A stretch of DNA of 42,190 bases from Alphaproteobacteria bacterium (GTDB lineage: Bacteria > Pseudomonadota > Alphaproteobacteria > GCA-2731375), in NCBI GenBank assembly GCA_016776605.1, contig JADHTB010000029.1, forward strand, positions 1 through 42,190. Direction: 5' to 3'. Every line of letters begins with the position of its first letter. The stretch's first letter is position 1. Both the position numbers and the translations under genes were made by a program. Of the stretch, positions 7,404 through 15,297 are shown piece after piece. Under the pieces are notes generated by a model that saw only the letters and a list, made by a program, of their open reading frames with translations, was not told where the DNA came from and did not search any database.

Positions 7404-8608
7404 GAACTGCCGGTGCGCCCATCGACGCAGACGCCTTCATTCAGCAGCTCGGAAATTTGCGCTTCCGAATAACCGGCCTCGATTAACACTTCAACACTGT
7501 GCTCGCCCAGCGACGCTGGCAGTCGACGGATATCCGGCGGTGTCTCGGAAAACTTCATCGGTGGCGCCGTCAGCTTGATGCCACCTTCGCTGGGGTGATC
7601 GAAGGTTTGGAAAAATTCGACCGCCTGCAGGTGCGGATCATCCGCCAAATCGTCGAGCCTTGTCGCCTCACCGTGCGGAATATCAGCTTCCTTGAGCGCG
7701 GCCAGCAGGTCTGCGGTCTTCCAATCCTGCACCAGTTGCGCAACCAATTCGTAAAGTTCACCGATCTTTTCGCTTCGGGTTTTTGGGTCAACAACACGTG
7801 GATCATCCAGCATGTCTGTTCGTTTCATGACCGAGAAAAAGGCCCGCCATTGTTTCGTATTGTACGGCAGGGCACAGACATAGCCGTCAACCGTGGCATA
7901 GGGCCGGCGGTATTCGACCATGGCCCGCTCGTAACCAGCAGGGCCCAGCGGCGGATCGAAGGTTTGGCCGGAGTGATGCTCGATCAGGTTAAATCCAACC
8001 ATGGCCTCGAACATCGGCACCTCTACCAGTTGCCCCTTGCCGCTACGTTCCCGACTGAATAACGCGGCTAATGTGGAATGCGCCGCCACTTGCGAGCATA
8101 TTTTATCGCAGATTGAAGCGTTTATGAATTTTGGCGGCCCGTCGCGGCCGCCCTGCATATCGGCCATGCCGGACACGCCCTGTATGACATCGTCATAGGC
8201 GGGGCGTTGAGCGTAAGGCCCCGATTGGCCAAACCCCACCAAGGCAACATAGATAATCTTTGGGTTCACCTTTCGGCAATCGTCATAGCCAAGTCCCAAA
8301 CGATCCATCGCCGCGGGGCGAATGGAACAGATGACCACATCCATGGTTTCGACCAATTTCAAGAAAGCCTCCCGGCCCCGCGCGGTCTTCAAATCGAGAA
8401 CGATGCTGCGTTTGTTCCGATTGGCCATCAAAAAGAAGTGCCCCATTCCCTCATTGCGGAAGGGGAAAATACCGCGGGTGATATCGCCTTCCCGCGACTC
8501 GACCTTCACCACATCGGCACCGTAGTCGCCAAGAATTTGTCCGGCGTAGGGCCCATAACCAACCGTGGTCACATCCAATATCCGAACACCATCGAGGGGT
8601 CCTGCCAT
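7400..8608 (-). CDS. CaiB/BaiF family CoA-transferase
   Basis: This 402-residue class III CoA-transferase has the N-terminal GVRILDVTTVGYGPYAGQ and GADVVKVE segments, a central FGQSGPYAQRPAYDDVIQG in which D139 is the probable catalytic aspartate, and the family-typical C-terminal EVLIEAGYSEAQISEL. Such enzymes move CoA between acyl-CoA donors and free acids. Length is normal. The gene stands alone: the cupin converges on its 3' end, and a palindromic repeat lies just upstream of its start. The substrate is not predictable from sequence. Confidence 0.94.
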   Translation of the reverse strand: MAGPLDGVRILDVTTVGYGPYAGQILGDYGADVVKVESREGDITRGIFPFRNEGMGHFFLMANRNKRSIVLDLKTARGREAFLKLVETMDVVICSIRPAAMDRLGLGYDDCRKVNPKIIYVALVGFGQSGPYAQRPAYDDVIQGVSGMADMQGGRDGPPKFINASICDKICSQVAAHSTLAALFSRERSGKGQLVEVPMFEAMVGFNLIEHHSGQTFDPPLGPAGYERAMVEYRRPYATVDGYVCALPYNTKQWRAFFSVMKRTDMLDDPRVVDPKTRSEKIGELYELVAQLVQDWKTADLLAALKEADIPHGEATRLDDLADDPHLQAVEFFQTFDHPSEGGIKLTAPPMKFSETPPDIRRLPASLGEHSVEVLIEAGYSEAQISELLNEGVCVDGRTGSS

Positions 8609-8626
8609 CTGTCTACTCCGTCTCGT

Positions 8627-8730
8627 TAGAGCAATTCCGAATTAATGAGAATCGCGAAGCGATTTTAAGTGATTGGAAAAATTGCTCTAATTCTAAAGAT
8701 CTGAGCATTTCCAGAATGAAAATGCTCTGG
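8627..8730 (+). repeat. 104-bp double-hairpin interspersed repeat, copy 4 (subfamily B)
   Basis: It starts TAGAGCAATTCCGAATTAAT and ends AAATGCTCTGG. Hairpin 1 contains the inner stem AATCGC/GCGATT in place of the GTCGC/GCGAC of subfamily A, a compensatory change at the closing pair. Hairpin 2 is GAGCATTT/AAATGCTC. It lies between the starts and ends of two leftward genes (CoA-transferase and rhodanese). Confidence 0.92.
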
Positions 8731-8775
8731 GTGCGTACCCTTTGGCGCTGATGGCCGGCAGGTGCAAAGCGGCAA

Positions 8776-9165
8776 TTATTTCCGCTTCTTCTCCTCCGTC
8801 GGCCCGCCGGCCTCCCGCCATGCCGGAAGTCCGCCAAATAATTGGACTACATTCTTGATACCCATATCCTGAAGCGATTTGGCGCAGAGTGCCGAGCGCC
8901 ATTCGGCGTTGCAGAACAGGACGTAGGTCTTATCGGCATCGCCATAGATATCGCGATGATAGGGACTGTCGGGGTCAAACCAGAATTCAATCATGCCGCG
9001 TGGTGCATGCTGGGCGCCTTTGATCGTGCCGTCTTTTTCCATCTCACGGATATCCCGCACATCGACGAAGACGAGGTCGTCATCACCGTATCTTGGCAAT
9101 GTCTCTCTCACCGTCATCGACTTGATTTCGGTCTGCGCCTGTTCGGCAAGCTCTCTTATTCCCAT
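8776..9165 (-). CDS. Rhodanese-like domain protein
   Basis: This single-domain rhodanese of 129 residues has the VFVDVRDIREME strand and CH2-like motif near 32-43, GAQHAPRGMIEFW, and the active-site loop starting at the cysteine of FCNAEWRSA (C85). It should carry sulfane sulfur as a persulfide. The loop C-N-A-E-W-R-S lacks the usual run of small and basic residues of thiosulfate sulfurtransferases, so the donor is uncertain. AAGGTGG upstream of the ATG supports the start. No partner gene is adjacent. Confidence 0.92.
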   Translation of the reverse strand: MGIRELAEQAQTEIKSMTVRETLPRYGDDDLVFVDVRDIREMEKDGTIKGAQHAPRGMIEFWFDPDSPYHRDIYGDADKTYVLFCNAEWRSALCAKSLQDMGIKNVVQLFGGLPAWREAGGPTEEKKRK

Positions 9166-9289
9166 ACGCCTATTCCACCTTCAATATCAAAATCGTCGAT
9201 TATGCCAATTTAGGACTGTCCGGCAGGCAAACAAAGATATGCCTTATGTCATGCAATATTGCAGACCGCATGGGCATCGCAGACAGAAT

Positions 9290-9303
9290 TAGAGCAATTT
9301 TCA
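9290..9303 (+). repeat. Truncated copy of the palindromic repeat (left end, subfamily A)
   Basis: TAGAGCAATTTTCA is a 14-base exact match to the start of copies 1 and 2. The match ends at 9303 and the rest of the element is missing. The last three bases (TCA) are the TGA stop codon of the leftward aldolase gene. This truncated end faces the truncated end at 15281-15297. Confidence 0.7.
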
Positions 9304-10068
9304 GGCAGTCTTGGCCTTGAGCTCTTCGAGCTGCTGCCGTGCGCCGGCGATCATGCAAGCGAGATCGGACGTCAGCATCACCATGTCGAAGCCGCGCTTC
9401 ACGGCGCCCGCTGCAAACGCCGCGCCGGCACAATGCATGACGGCTTTTATGCCATGTCTATGCGCGGTCTCGAGGATCTTGTCGCAGGTGGCGAGATGGA
9501 TCGGGTCAGGATTATCGCCGCGCGGTTCCAGACCCAACGCGAAGGACAGGTCGGCCGGCCCGATGTAAACGGCGTCAAGGCCGGGCGTGGCGCAGATGGC
9601 TTCGAGGTTGGCGAGGCCCTCCTTCGTCTCGATCATGGCCATGACGACGATCTCGTCATTCGCCTGGGCCTGGTAGTCGGCGCCGCCGTAATGCACGGCG
9701 CGCACGGGCCCCGACGAGCGCATGCCGACAGGCGGGTAGCGGCACGCTGCCACCGCCATCGCCGCTTCCGCGGCCGTATTGACCAGCGGCACGATGATGC
9801 CGTAGGCGCCCAGATCCAAAGCCTTCATAATAGTCGCCGGCTCGTTCCATGCGACGCGTACGACTGGCACCGTGTCGGTCTGCGATATCGCCTGCAGCAT
9901 GGGCCAGACGTCACTCATTTCCGCGGTGCCGTGCTGCAAGTCGACGCACAGGGCATCGAAGGCCTGACGTGCCATGACCTCGGCCGTGAACCCATGGGAC
10001 ACCGAGAGCCAACCCAGGGTCACGCATTTTCCGTCATGCCACATCTGCTTGATCTTGTTCGGTCGCAT
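9301..10068 (-). CDS. HpcH/HpaI aldolase/citrate lyase family protein
   Basis: The product has 255 residues from the ATG at 10068, which sits 7 bases after GGAGG; the ATG at 10074 abuts that site and is less likely. Family motifs are VDLQHG (catalytic-base region), the metal-binding glutamate in MIETKEGLANLE and IGPADLSFALG. These class II, metal-dependent aldolases split 2-keto-3-deoxy sugar acids or 4-hydroxy-2-oxo acids into pyruvate and an aldehyde. Leucine is often CTC here, unlike the CTG-rich flanking genes, which by eye suggests a different origin. Its stop codon lies in the truncated palindromic repeat. Confidence 0.92.
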   Translation of the reverse strand: MRPNKIKQMWHDGKCVTLGWLSVSHGFTAEVMARQAFDALCVDLQHGTAEMSDVWPMLQAISQTDTVPVVRVAWNEPATIMKALDLGAYGIIVPLVNTAAEAAMAVAACRYPPVGMRSSGPVRAVHYGGADYQAQANDEIVVMAMIETKEGLANLEAICATPGLDAVYIGPADLSFALGLEPRGDNPDPIHLATCDKILETAHRHGIKAVMHCAGAAFAAGAVKRGFDMVMLTSDLACMIAGARQQLEELKAKTA

Positions 10069-10074
10069 AGTCAT

Positions 10075-10732
10075 ACCTCCAGTGTTGTTTATATCGTGTT
10101 GTTCATATCAGAGCGGGGCTGCCGGCGCTGGGGACAGCACTCGGATGGCCAACCCGGCGTTTTTTACAGGGTGCCTTTTTATGGCCCTGTGGTCGACCCC
10201 CTATCGGCCCGCTAATGCCCCTTGCGGGGCGGTTTCTTACCCAGTGGCCGCGGGTAAATCTCGCTTTGAATCAAAAATCATTCATTAGGCGAAATTAATA
10301 TTATGCTCGAAGCCAAGAGATTAAGCGGCAAGCGGACATCAGCCTGACGCGGGCTTATGCACGGAGAGTGGCAATTGCATACTCTTAAGGGTTTTCAATA
10401 CATGGCACCTGGATGGCGGCAGGTGGGGGGTGTCCACAGCATCAAACAGATATGACGGCGGTTGGCATTCGCCGAGTTATAGAAATAACGCCAAACAAAG
10501 AGTTTTTGGTAGCGCCGATGGCTAATTCATTAAAGTAAACTCAAATAATTCCTAAATTATTAAAAATATAAATTAAATTATATTAAAAAAAGGCAATATA
10601 ATCAACGAGATGAATGAAAAATAAAGGAAATAAATTTCTAAAATTATATTTAATTATGAATAATTATATTTTCGTATATGATGTCTTTTATTGCTATACC
10701 ATAATATTATATTTAATTTTGGAGACAAATAA
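10075..10732. other. 658-bp spacer with a weak hairpin, a direct-repeat copy and an AT-rich tract
   Basis: No convincing gene is seen. A short stem GCCCC-TTGC-GGGGC at 10217-10230, followed by GGTTTCTT, could be a weak terminator. Direct-repeat copy 1 occupies about 10296-10380. From about 10515 to 10730 the sequence is strikingly AT-rich against the GC-rich surroundings and contains several TATAAT-like hexamers just upstream of the small membrane protein. Such a tract can serve as a promoter/UP-element region or as a target for a xenogeneic silencer, which is inference. Confidence 0.6.
10296..10380 (+). repeat. Diverged direct repeat, copy 1
   Basis: This stretch shares the blocks TAATATTA, GCTCGAAGC, TAAGCG, ATCAGCCTGACGC and a GCAT ending, in the same order, with 13936-14011 on the same strand. 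Copy 1 has small insertions relative to copy 2. The pair brackets the small membrane protein, the DUF1611 and the racemase-like genes. Confidence 0.75.
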
Positions 10733-11083
10733 ATGAATACTCCCGAATGGCTTAAACCCGGGCTCTATGGCGCAGCGGTTGGCGCCGTTGTGCTCGCGAT
10801 CGGCGGCTTCTCATGGGGTGGATGGGTGACCGGCGGCAAAGCAGCAGAAATGGCATCCAGACAGGCGCATCTTGAAGTCGTTGCCGCTCTAGTGCCGATT
10901 TGCATGGAACAGTCCAAAAAAGACCCACAGGTTGTCGGCACCCTCGCCCTAATGAATAAAGCGGCATACTACAATCGTGGTGATATTCTTTTGAAAGCTG
11001 GTTGGGCCACGATGCCGGGCTCAAGCGATCCGAGCAGTGGCGTCGCGAGGGCATGCGCGGAAAAACTGGCGCCCCAGCTCTAG
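10733..11083 (+). CDS. Small single-pass membrane protein, conserved hypothetical
   Basis: The 116-residue product opens with MNTPEWLKPGLYG, then one hydrophobic helix (about 12-32, GAAVGAVVLAIGGFSWGGWV), then a soluble region with two conserved-looking cysteines (in VPICMEQSK and ARACAEKL) and AGWATMPGSSDPS. GGAGA before the ATG is a good ribosome binding site. I recall similar uncharacterised proteins in Rhizobiales and relatives, but their function is unknown. It follows an AT-rich tract and lies inside the direct-repeat bracket, so it may belong to an acquired segment. Confidence 0.82.
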   Translation: MNTPEWLKPGLYGAAVGAVVLAIGGFSWGGWVTGGKAAEMASRQAHLEVVAALVPICMEQSKKDPQVVGTLALMNKAAYYNRGDILLKAGWATMPGSSDPSSGVARACAEKLAPQL

Positions 11084-11486
11084 TCAGTCCGCATGGTTAT
11101 TCTGGGAAGCTGGATGACCATTTAATGGACCTTCAATCTAGTGCTCAGCTGTCCTGAACCCTGGACCTGTCAGCCGGACTCAAACTAACTCAGATGCTCT
11201 TGTCGAGATTGTCGCCACTGCTCCGCATTGGCTGGCTTACATCGCGACTTGGCGTTGTGGGCTGCCTTGATTTCGAGAGGAAGTGCAGGTGCTGGCCTGC
11301 TGTTGTTCCTACGCCCATACCATGACCAACGACCGACCCGGTCGAACGCGGCAAGCGCCATGTCATGGTGGCTCGGAAATTGATTGAAGCACGCCAGCAG
11401 CACATTCATAAGTCTTAGGCCGATCCGGCCGGCACGATCCCCAAATGATCAACTTTTCCGTTCAGAACCCAATTCGAGGAGACATA
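11084..11486. other. 403-bp spacer without a recognisable gene
   Basis: Two overlapping short leftward frames (about 11185-11409) have no recognisable features. A rightward frame ending RHVMVARKLIEARQQHIHKS at 11419 looks protein-like only over its last 25 residues and is closed by a stop upstream, so it could be the tail of a decayed gene. The last 25 bases carry the ribosome binding site of the DUF1611 gene. No terminator is evident. Confidence 0.45.
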
Positions 11487-12686
11487 ATGTTTACCGCCCC
11501 GCTCAGCACACCACTGAATGCACTTAACGCAGAAGGGCACCCGGTCGTCTGGAACTATACCGCAATGTCCGCGCGGCCACGTAGCCGAGGCAAAAAAATA
11601 TCAGGCGCGACCGCCGTCGTCTATTGCGAAGCGAACTTCGGTGCCATCGACGGCAAGACCGCCAACGGACTGGTCCGTCACTCGGAGAAATACGAGATCC
11701 TCTCGGTTATCGATAGCGAGAAGGCAGGTCTCGATGCCGGCGTGGCGCTCGGCGAGATGCCGAACGCAATCCCCATCTATCGCGATCTCGCCGACGCGCT
11801 GGCGCACTCTGGGGATGTGCCTGACTACTTCATTTACGGGATGGCACCGTCAAGTGGCATGCTGTCGCTGCGGGAACGCGGCATCGTGCTGAAGGCGATA
11901 AGTCACGGGATGAACGTCGTGAACGGTCTCCATGAGTTCTTGAACGACGACCCGGAGTTTGCAGCTGCAAGCGCGGCGATGAATGTGGAGATTATCGACA
12001 TCCGAAGGCCGCCCTCCACCAAGGGCCTGCGGACGTTCAGCGGTCGCATCGATGAGGTCACGTGCCCGCGTATCGCCGTGCTCGGTACCGACTGTGCCAT
12101 CGGCAAGCGTACCACGGCCACCGTCCTGGCCCGCGCCCTCAATGACCGCGGCGTGAAAACCGTGATGGTTGGCACCGGCCAGACCGGCTTGATCCAAGGC
12201 GCCCGCTACGGCATCGCACTGGACGCCGTCCCGTCGCAGTTCTGCGCGGGCGAGTTGGAAGCCACGATCGTCGATGCCTTCAAGGGCGAGAACCCCGACG
12301 TGATCATTATCGAAGGGCAAGGCGCACTGAGTCATCCCGCCTACTCGACCTCATCCTTCATCCTCCGGGGCAGTCGCCCCGATGCCGTCGTGCTGCAACA
12401 CGCGCCGGGAAGGGCCAGCCGCTGCGACTTCGCGCAGATGCCCATGCCAACGCCGGCCAGCGAAATCAACCTCATCCAGACCTTCGCCGACACCAAGGTC
12501 ATAGGCCTCACATTAAACCACGAGAACATGACCCGCGCCGAGGTCGACGCAGCCATAACGGCGTATGAATGCGAACTTGGCATCCCCACCACCGATGCGC
12601 TGACCCGGTCACCCGAGCGCCTGGTGGAGATGGTGGTTTCCGCGTTTCCGGAAATCGAGAAGAAGGCGGCCGCCGGCGCACAATGA
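11487..12686 (+). CDS. DUF1611 family P-loop protein (D-glutamate N-acetyltransferase DgcN-like)
   Basis: The product has 399 residues from the ATG at 11487, which follows GAGGAGA; the upstream ATG at 11445 lacks a ribosome site. An N-terminal Rossmann-like half (GVALGEMPNAIPIYRDL, YFIYGMAPSSGMLS) is followed by a P-loop GTDCAIGKRT (200-209), QTGLIQGARYG, and IIEGQGALSHPAY. This is the DUF1611 architecture; the characterised member DgcN acetylates D-glutamate at the start of a D-glutamate catabolic route. This protein seems longer than the usual members at its N-terminus. The next gene overlaps by ATGA, implying translational coupling. Exact substrate is inferred only at the level of a D-amino or N-acyl amino acid. 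Confidence 0.85.
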   Translation: MFTAPLSTPLNALNAEGHPVVWNYTAMSARPRSRGKKISGATAVVYCEANFGAIDGKTANGLVRHSEKYEILSVIDSEKAGLDAGVALGEMPNAIPIYRDLADALAHSGDVPDYFIYGMAPSSGMLSLRERGIVLKAISHGMNVVNGLHEFLNDDPEFAAASAAMNVEIIDIRRPPSTKGLRTFSGRIDEVTCPRIAVLGTDCAIGKRTTATVLARALNDRGVKTVMVGTGQTGLIQGARYGIALDAVPSQFCAGELEATIVDAFKGENPDVIIIEGQGALSHPAYSTSSFILRGSRPDAVVLQHAPGRASRCDFAQMPMPTPASEINLIQTFADTKVIGLTLNHENMTRAEVDAAITAYECELGIPTTDALTRSPERLVEMVVSAFPEIEKKAAAGAQ

Positions 12687-13828
12687 CCGCGCCGCGATTG
12701 GAAATCGACCTCGGCAAGATCCGCCATAACGCCCGCACACTGGTTGGACAACTAGCGGATCGTGATATCTCGGTCACGGGCGTCACGAAGGCGGCGCTCG
12801 GCTCACCCGAGATCGCCGGCGCGTTGCTCCAGGCGGGAGTAAGTGCGCTCGGCGACTCCCGCATCGAAAACATCGAGGCAATGTGCCTTGCGAAGGTACC
12901 GGCGCCGATGACACTCATCCGCTCTCCGATGCTTAGTCAGGCGGACCAGGTTGTCGCGCACGCCGACCTGAGCTTCAACACCGAGCTCGACGTCATCAGC
13001 AAGCTCTCATCGGCTGCGCGGAAGGCGGGGCGGACGCACGGGATCGTGCTCATGGTCGAGCTTGGCGACCTGCGTGAAGGCATCATGCCAGGCGACCTCG
13101 AGAATACCGTGCGGGAGACGCTTCGCTTCCCGAATATCGCGCTCAAAGGCATCGGCACCAACCTTGCCTGCCGCAGCGGCGTTTCGCCCGATGCCAGGAA
13201 CATGGCCGAGCTTTCGGTGCTGGCGAATTCGATCGACGCGATCTTCGGGTCCATGCTCGACATTGTCTCCGGCGGCAATTCCGCCAGCCTTGAGTGGGCG
13301 CTCAGCGGCGCAGACACGGGGCGGATCAACAATCTCCGCTTGGGCGAATCAATCCTGCTCGGTTGTGGGCCACTCCATCGCCAACCGATCGACGGCCTAC
13401 ACACCGATGCCATCACGCTCATCGCCGAAGTAATCGAGGCGAAAGTCAAGCCATCACAGCCATGGGGCGAGATTGCGCAGGCCGCGTTCGGCGAGACGCC
13501 ACCCACCATGGATAGAGGCCCCATCTCACAGACCATCCTTGCCATCGGGCGCCAGGATACTGATCCGTGCGGCCTGTATCCGCCACCCGGAATGGAGATC
13601 CTGGGGGCCAGCAGCGACCACCTCGTCCTGGATTCCGACCGTTGTCCCCAACCGATCGGTGCCGAGATTGCGTTCCAACTCAACTACAGCGCCCTGCTCC
13701 GTGCCATGACCTCGCCCTTTGTCGCCAAGGTCATGAAGGCCGGCACCGAAACGGCGACCGGAAGAATGGCAGAAGACAATGTCCGACGACCCGACAGAGA
13801 CCTGGTCGGAAGCCGCAATCAAGGCTGA
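12683..13828 (+). CDS. Alanine/ornithine racemase family PLP-dependent enzyme
   Basis: The 381-residue fold-type III PLP protein starts MTAPRLEIDLGKIRHNAR. The probable PLP lysine is K36 in GVTKAALG. MVELGDLREGI, GTNLACRSGV, GGNSASL and LRLGESILLG are signature segments of the Orr-type (ornithine/alanine racemase) branch. The family core normally ends near LNYSALLRAMTSPFV; about 32 extra, polar residues follow here and look like a read-on tail. The ATG overlaps the TGA of the DUF1611 gene (ATGA). In described D-glutamate loci the partner racemase belongs to the enolase superfamily, so this PLP partner is unusual; the amino acid racemised is not known. Confidence 0.88.
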   Translation: MTAPRLEIDLGKIRHNARTLVGQLADRDISVTGVTKAALGSPEIAGALLQAGVSALGDSRIENIEAMCLAKVPAPMTLIRSPMLSQADQVVAHADLSFNTELDVISKLSSAARKAGRTHGIVLMVELGDLREGIMPGDLENTVRETLRFPNIALKGIGTNLACRSGVSPDARNMAELSVLANSIDAIFGSMLDIVSGGNSASLEWALSGADTGRINNLRLGESILLGCGPLHRQPIDGLHTDAITLIAEVIEAKVKPSQPWGEIAQAAFGETPPTMDRGPISQTILAIGRQDTDPCGLYPPPGMEILGASSDHLVLDSDRCPQPIGAEIAFQLNYSALLRAMTSPFVAKVMKAGTETATGRMAEDNVRRPDRDLVGSRNQG

Positions 13829-13979
13829 GCTTCTTATCGAGCTCTTCGCCGCCAGACCGAAGGCCCAGGAAGTAAGCATCGGGAAAAACTGTGACGAAGC
13901 CCGCTTGGGGTCAATAGCACCCCGTTGGAATTATCTAATATTACGCTCGAAGCTAGTGGATAAGCGAGCATCAGCCTGA
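13779..13979 (+). pseudogene. Truncated third ORF of the DUF1611-racemase unit (putative)
   Basis: A 66-codon frame starts with an ATG inside the racemase gene and reads MSDDPTETWSEAAIKAELLIELFAARPK, which looks like a natural helical N-terminus. After about residue 30 the sequence becomes irregular, and the last 15 codons are encoded by direct-repeat copy 2. This suggests that a third operon gene was cut off by the rearrangement that placed the repeat. It could also be a chance frame. Confidence 0.35.
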
Positions 13980-14011
13980 CGCCGGTTGATGCTCGAGAGG
14001 TGCCAAGGCAT
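13936..14011 (+). repeat. Diverged direct repeat, copy 2
   Basis: This copy shares ordered blocks with 10296-10380 (TAATATTA, GCTCGAAGC, TAAGCG, ATCAGCCTGACGC). It contains an inverted pair GCATCA...TGATGC (about 13968-13992) enclosing the conserved GCCTGACGCC core, so it may fold as a hairpin. It lies between the racemase gene and the Gfo/Idh gene. Confidence 0.75.
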
Positions 14012-14135
14012 TAAATCTCTATCGCGATATTGGCCCGTAGGGTTTGGTCATTGCGCAGTCTGTAAGCGGGCCGAAGCGTGCTATGCTCGGCCATCAGGCG
14101 GCGCTTAATCGTTATCACAGGCAAGGGAAACAATC

Positions 14136-15245
14136 GTGGCAGACAAAATTAGGGTCGGAATTGTTGGTGCAACCGTTACACCAGGCGGGAGTGGCTGGGG
14201 CGCTAACGCCCATGTGCCGGCATTACAAGCGTTGCCTGACTATGAACTAAAGGCCGTTTGTACCGCCCACGCGGAGACCGCGAGAGCCTCGGCCGAGGCG
14301 TTCGGTGCCGAGCTGGCCTTTCACGACATGTATGAGATGGTCGCGCACGCGGATGTTGACCTCATCACTGTTGTTGTGCGCGTACCGTTGCACCAACAGC
14401 TGGTAATGGCCGCTATCGCGGCTAACAAGCCTGTGTGCTGCGAGTGGCCCCTGGGGGCCCATCTGGCTGACGCGGTGGCAATGGCTGACGGCGCCACGGC
14501 GGCCGGGTTACCGACTTTGGTTGGGTTACAGGCGCAAAGTGACCCAGCCGTGATGTATGCCCGCGACCTGGTTGCCAACGACGAAATCGGTGAAATCGTA
14601 ACCGTTAACTTAAGCGTGATGGTTGGTGCGATCACCGAGCGCGGGGATGGCCGCATCTGGCAGGGGATTCGCGCGAATGGCGCCAACCCCATGACCATCC
14701 CGGGCGGACACTCCATAGATGCCCTGTGTTATATCCTGGGAGAGTTCGCCGAGGTCAGCGCACGGGTAACAACGCGCATCGATATGTGGAAGCACGCAGT
14801 AACGGGGGCAGACTTTCCCGTGGATGCGCCGGACACCGTCACCGCCGCGGGCGTGCTCAAAAGCGGCGCGGAAGTCTCCTACCAAGTGGCCAGCGTGCCT
14901 TACAATGCGAGCGGCACCCGCATGGAGATTTATGGCCGCAAAGGGACCCTGGTGCTGACCTCCAAGTCCGTCAACATTGGTCCTAGCCAGCTCCACCTCG
15001 CCATCGGCAATGAGAAAATGGCGGAGATAACCCCGCCTGACAGCTACCGGCTTATTCCAGCGGATATGGCCGCCGGCCCAGGAAGAAACGTTGGGCAGGC
15101 TTACGCCCGCTTTGCCAATGTCATGAAATCAGGGCAATCGGGAACAACAGACGCGCCTGATTTTAACGCGGCTGTTGGCCGGCATGCGCTGATTGATGCC
15201 ATGGAGCGTTCTCATAGGGAAGGCAAGGTCATCAAATTGGTGTAG
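14136..15245 (+). CDS. Gfo/Idh/MocA family protein, Gal80-like (no catalytic lysine)
   Basis: The 369-residue protein has an N-terminal Rossmann fold (VGIVGATVTPGGSGWG) and the alpha/beta C-terminal domain of the family, with GGHSIDALCYILGEF carrying the usual histidine region. The catalytic EKP motif is replaced by CEWPLGA near residue 107, as in Gal80-type members, so the canonical lysine is missing. It may be an atypical oxidoreductase or a sugar/NAD-responsive protein. The start is GTG at 14136, preceded by AAGGGA; no in-frame ATG fits. It lies within the putative accessory segment. Confidence 0.88.
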   Translation: MADKIRVGIVGATVTPGGSGWGANAHVPALQALPDYELKAVCTAHAETARASAEAFGAELAFHDMYEMVAHADVDLITVVVRVPLHQQLVMAAIAANKPVCCEWPLGAHLADAVAMADGATAAGLPTLVGLQAQSDPAVMYARDLVANDEIGEIVTVNLSVMVGAITERGDGRIWQGIRANGANPMTIPGGHSIDALCYILGEFAEVSARVTTRIDMWKHAVTGADFPVDAPDTVTAAGVLKSGAEVSYQVASVPYNASGTRMEIYGRKGTLVLTSKSVNIGPSQLHLAIGNEKMAEITPPDSYRLIPADMAAGPGRNVGQAYARFANVMKSGQSGTTDAPDFNAAVGRHALIDAMERSHREGKVIKLV

Positions 15246-15280
15246 GGCCTGAGTAGGGCGGGACAGGTCCATTCCGCTGT

Positions 15281-15297
15281 AATTCGGAATTGCTCTA
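15281..15297 (-). repeat. Truncated copy of the palindromic repeat (left end, subfamily B, inverted)
   Basis: On the minus strand TAGAGCAATTCCGAATT is a 17-base exact match to the start of copies 4 and 5. The rest of the element is missing. Its outer TAG is the stop codon of the SDR gene. Its orientation is opposite to the truncated copy at 9290. Confidence 0.8.

Noticed and set aside
11185..11409. Two overlapping leftward frames of 74 and 71 codons
   Set aside because: No recognisable motifs, no good ribosome site, and two frames compete over the same DNA.
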